From contig JAEYAW010000029.1 in assembly GCA_023404675.1 (NCBI GenBank), positions 124,001-188,000 of the forward strand: 64,000 nt of DNA, in the 5' to 3' direction. Shown in pieces: positions 61,434 through 64,000 of this stretch. Numbering within the stretch: position 1 is the stretch's first letter; every line of letters begins with the position of its first letter. The notes under the pieces are model-generated. The model saw only the letters and a list, made by a program, of their open reading frames with translations, was not told the DNA's origin and made no database searches. The translations under genes and the position numbers were made by a program. Source of the stretch: Pseudomonadota bacterium. Its GTDB lineage: Bacteria; Pseudomonadota; Alphaproteobacteria; Rhizobiales; Xanthobacteraceae.

Positions 61434-62264
61434 TCATCCCTCTCCGGACGCATCGAATTCGGTTCCGTCGTAGCCCGCCTCGGCCGGGATGCGCAGGGTG
61501 CGCCGGCTTCCATCGATGATGAAATCGGGCACGACCGTGAAAACCGGCGTCGCCCTTGCCAATGTCATCGCGGCCTCGACCGAGCGGTTGTGGCCAAGCT
61601 TGATGAGATTGCGCATGGTGGGAAACACCACCTTGAAACGTCCCGAAGCATTGGCCTCGACCGCGCCCTGCGGCGTCAGCCACACCGAATCGACCAGCTC
61701 GTGCCCATCGTGCCGGCCGACTTGATCGGCGGGCGCGGCGGCGATGAAGAAATGCGTGTCGAAGCGCTTGGCGAGATTGACCGGCGTGATCCAGTGCGCG
61801 AACGGCACCAGAAGATCGAGCGCAAGCACAAGGTCTTCGGCGGCGAGGATTTGCTCGAAGGTCGTCTGCCCCTCCGCCAGCGGCAAGCGGTGAGCCGCCG
61901 CGATCTCATCCACGCGCCCGGCCGGGACCGTGCCCTCCGCACCACGCGGACGCGCCAGCAGGACGCCGGATTCCTCGAAAGTCTCGCGGATCGCCGCGAT
62001 CCGCAGCGCCCGTGTTTCCAGACCGAGCCCCTCGGCACCGGTCAGGCGATCCGCAGTCTCGGCCAGGACATTGTCATTTGGATCGAGGCTCCCGCCGGGA
62101 AACACCAGCGCGCCGGACGAGAACTCGATCTGCCGGTGCCGCTGCACCATGAACACCTCAAGCCCTGCCGGCGCGTCGCGCAACAGCATCATGGTCGAAG
62201 CAAAACGCAGCGATTTGTCGACCTGCGGCCTGGACGTGGCCTGTGTTGTCGTCGTGGTCATCAT
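61434..62264 (-). CDS. NUDIX hydrolase
   Basis: A 276-aa protein. The Nudix box is read around GALVFPGGSLDPNDN (start) and IAAIRETFEESGVLLARP, giving the REx2EExGx core with metal-binding Glu. The C-terminal half matches long NUDT19/CoA-diphosphatase-like homologues in Bradyrhizobiaceae. The substrate, a nucleoside diphosphate derivative, is not determinable. Its 3' end lies 20 bp from the tRNA. Confidence 0.85.
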   Translation of the reverse strand: MMTTTTTQATSRPQVDKSLRFASTMMLLRDAPAGLEVFMVQRHRQIEFSSGALVFPGGSLDPNDNVLAETADRLTGAEGLGLETRALRIAAIRETFEESGVLLARPRGAEGTVPAGRVDEIAAAHRLPLAEGQTTFEQILAAEDLVLALDLLVPFAHWITPVNLAKRFDTHFFIAAAPADQVGRHDGHELVDSVWLTPQGAVEANASGRFKVVFPTMRNLIKLGHNRSVEAAMTLARATPVFTVVPDFIIDGSRRTLRIPAEAGYDGTEFDASGEG

Positions 62265-62300
62265 TTCCTCCGTTGTTTTTGTTATCCGGACCTGCGATCG

Positions 62301-63254
62301 CTAGGCTGCCCAGTCCGCTCGTCTGTCAGACCGCGCGAGGCGTCTGAGCAGATAGTCGATTTCGCCTCGCGCCGTTACGCTGAGCACCGAGCCCGGCTTG
62401 CGCTGAGCGTCACCCGCGATGATGCCGCGCTGCTTCAGGATGTATTTTCGCGCCGCCAATCCCACGCCCTGCTGCTGTTCGTATCGGATCAGCGGCAGGT
62501 GCGCATCGAACAGATCGTGAGCAGCGTCGCGCTGGCCCTGTTTCGACAGCCGTACCACGTCGATCAGCATCTCGGGAAACGCATAGCCGGTCATGGCGCC
62601 GTCAGCGCCGCGCTCCATCTCGAAATCGAGAAACAGCGCGCCGTTGCCGGTGAGAATCGACAGCGGCCGCAGCGAGCCGTCGCGCTGAAAGCCCCGCAGC
62701 GCCGTGATCTTCTCAAGCCCCGGCCAGTCCTCGTGCTTGAGCATGACGCAGGAGGGGTTACTCATGACGATGTCGCGGATCACGCGCGGCGTCATCACCA
62801 CGGACAGTGTCAACGGGTAGTCCTGCAGCACCCATGGCACATCCTCGCCGATAGCCTCGCTCGCCTGCCGGAAATAGCCGACGATCTGATCATCCGTGCG
62901 CAGGTGCGGCGGCGGCGCGATCATCACGCCCGCAGCCCCTGCATCCATCGCCGAGCGGGCCAGCGAGCGCATGGCGGCAAAACCCGCCGCCGAGACGCCG
63001 ACGATCACCGGCATCGTGCCAGCCCTGCGAACGAAACGGATTGCCACCTCCTCCGCTTCGCGCGCATCGAGCTTGGGCGCTTCGCCCAGAATCCCGAGCA
63101 CGGTGACGCCGTCGCAGCCGATCCGGGCGTAGAAATCGACGAGCGAATCGATCGAGGCGTGATCGATCCGGCCGTCATCGTGGAACGGCGTGGGGGCGAT
63201 GGCGAAGGTGCCGGAGGTCTCAGGAGAAATCGGCATGGGAGTTGAACTTTCCAT
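62301..63254 (-). CDS. Dihydrodipicolinate synthase (DHDPS/NAL) family aldolase
   Basis: A 317-aa TIM-barrel Schiff-base enzyme. It shows IAPTPFHDDGRID, LGILGEAPKLDAREAEEV (the usual GTTGE is GILGE, so not a true DapA), IVGVSAAG, a Tyr in VLQDYPL and the active Lys in CVMLKHEDWPG. Such non-DapA members act on various 2-keto acids. The ATG at 63254 lacks a clear ribosome binding site; ATG at 63236 (GGAAAG upstream) and GTG at 63266 are alternatives. Confidence 0.82.
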   Translation of the reverse strand: MESSTPMPISPETSGTFAIAPTPFHDDGRIDHASIDSLVDFYARIGCDGVTVLGILGEAPKLDAREAEEVAIRFVRRAGTMPVIVGVSAAGFAAMRSLARSAMDAGAAGVMIAPPPHLRTDDQIVGYFRQASEAIGEDVPWVLQDYPLTLSVVMTPRVIRDIVMSNPSCVMLKHEDWPGLEKITALRGFQRDGSLRPLSILTGNGALFLDFEMERGADGAMTGYAFPEMLIDVVRLSKQGQRDAAHDLFDAHLPLIRYEQQQGVGLAARKYILKQRGIIAGDAQRKPGSVLSVTARGEIDYLLRRLARSDRRADWAA

Positions 63255-63434
63255 GAAACGGGCCACGAGGCGTTCGTATACACCATGATCGTCGCGTCTA
63301 TCGCACAGAACACCTGTCGAACGCTGGTTTGGTTGTTCTTTTCGGAGTCTCCTCCCTCGTCAGGTCGGGGGAAATTCCTATAATGCACCGAACCTGCGCG
63401 CGTGGCGCGGGCGCCTCAAGGGAGAAAAAACGCG

Positions 63435-63812
63435 ATGTTCTCGCATGTCATGATCGGCACCAACGATCTGGAAAAGGCCAAGGATTTTTACGACAAGCTG
63501 CTCGGCACCCTTGGTGTCCCGCCTGCCATTATCGACCGGCACCGCATTTTCTACCGCACGAAAACCGGAACCTTCTCGGTCTCTTTGCCGATCGACGGAC
63601 AACCTGCCACGCCCGCCAACGGGGGCACGATCGGGTTTCTGGCCGGTTCTCCCGATGAAGCTGACAGCTGGCACGCGACCGGCGTCGCCAACGGCGGCAC
63701 CAGTTGCGAGGATCCGCCAGGCATCCGCGACATGGGCGGCAGGAAACTTTATCTCGCCTATCTGCGCGATCTGGACGGCAACAAACTCTGCGCCATGCAC
63801 CGCCTTCCGTAG
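63435..63812 (+). CDS. VOC-family (glyoxalase-like) protein
   Basis: A 125-aa vicinal-oxygen-chelate protein with one full module: MFSHVMIGTNDLEKAKDFYDKLLG at the N-terminus and LAYLRDLDGNKLCAMH at the C-terminus with the conserved DPxGN-like DLDGNK. It is a small dioxygenase/glyoxalase/isomerase-like fold of unknown substrate. AGGGAG lies upstream of the ATG. Confidence 0.82.
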   Translation: MFSHVMIGTNDLEKAKDFYDKLLGTLGVPPAIIDRHRIFYRTKTGTFSVSLPIDGQPATPANGGTIGFLAGSPDEADSWHATGVANGGTSCEDPPGIRDMGGRKLYLAYLRDLDGNKLCAMHRLP

Positions 63813-63825
63813 CATCCTGCCGCTT

Positions 63826-63871
63826 GCGCGATGCGTGCCTGCCCGCGACCGCCGCGCCGCACGCATCGCGC
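63826..63871. terminator. Perfect 13-bp-arm inverted repeat after the VOC gene
   Basis: Arms GCGCGATGCGTGC and GCACGCATCGCGC are exact reverse complements around a 20-base loop, 13 bp after the stop. A stem this strong could end transcription, but there is no T-run, so a protein-binding or recombination site is also possible. The remaining bases to 64000 show no supported gene, though short frames run off the window edge. Confidence 0.45.
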
Positions 63872-64000
63872 CGGCCTGCCCCATCGTTCGGACAACCTGT
63901 CCGGCTTTCAAAACCGAATATTTATATGCGCCTCGCAGGGATTTTCGCCGCGACCCGATGGCGGAAAGTGACGCGGGAGTCCTGCACGGCTCTTCATCCT

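Overview
The window looks like chromosomal DNA of a high-GC alphaproteobacterium, most likely of the Bradyrhizobium/Rhodopseudomonas/Afipia group. The evidence is the gene order rlpA-dacC-tmk-holB-metG-tatD-MBL hydrolase, an aapJQMP amino-acid transporter, and several small secreted proteins of rhizobial type. There is one tRNA, Arg(TCG), and I see no rRNA, CRISPR array, insertion sequence or replication origin.

Region by region. (1) 0.4-8.7 kb is core housekeeping on the + strand with tight overlaps, plus an epoxide-hydrolase-like gene on the other strand. (2) 8.7-11.3 kb holds an acyl-CoA synthetase and mobA (- strand). (3) 11.3-21.2 kb is an accessory block between mobA and mobB: amidase, a GatC/AtzG-like small protein, nitrile hydratase accessory, beta and alpha (cobalt-type) subunits, a five-gene Liv-type ABC importer and a LacI regulator. 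A perfect palindrome overlaps the -35 of the importer promoter. The block is bracketed by a 23-bp inverted repeat (20/23 match) and by eye is less GC-rich than its flanks. (4) 21.3-28.1 kb: mobB, tusA, aapJQMP and a MetC-like lyase. (5) 28.1-39.2 kb is one long - strand envelope cluster: an alpha-2-macroglobulin with an intact thioester motif, PBP1C, an ArnT-like GT39 transferase, a PAP2 phosphatase, a GT2 polyprenyl-phosphate glycosyltransferase and a LAB_N membrane protein. (6) 39.5-42.4 kb carries small exported or membrane proteins, two of them very short. (7) 42.5-52.2 kb is the most unusual locus: an N,N-dimethylformamidase (DMFase)-type large subunit in an operon with a Liv-type importer. 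The LivM permease of that importer has a C-terminal cytoplasmic domain that looks like the missing DMFase small subunit. An XRE-cupin regulator ends the operon and an AraC regulator lies divergently. (8) 52.3-58.2 kb: an mgsABC/glxBCD-type glutamate-synthase-like complex, a GmaS/GlnT-type ligase, and a divergent FAD amine oxidase. (9) 58.6-63.8 kb: an FAD/NAD(P)-binding protein, an orphan SsuA-like binding protein, tRNA-Arg, a NUDIX hydrolase, a DHDPS-family enzyme and a VOC protein.

How they fit together. Regions 3, 7 and 8 all concern small organonitrogen compounds. Nitrile hydratase plus amidase would release ammonia from an imported nitrile or amide. The DMFase-like enzyme would release formate and an amine from an imported formamide. 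The gmaS/mgs genes would move the amine or its nitrogen onto glutamate. Each hydrolase has its own Liv-type importer in the same operon, and in region 7 the importer and hydrolase appear to be physically fused. Substrates are inferred from family and context only.
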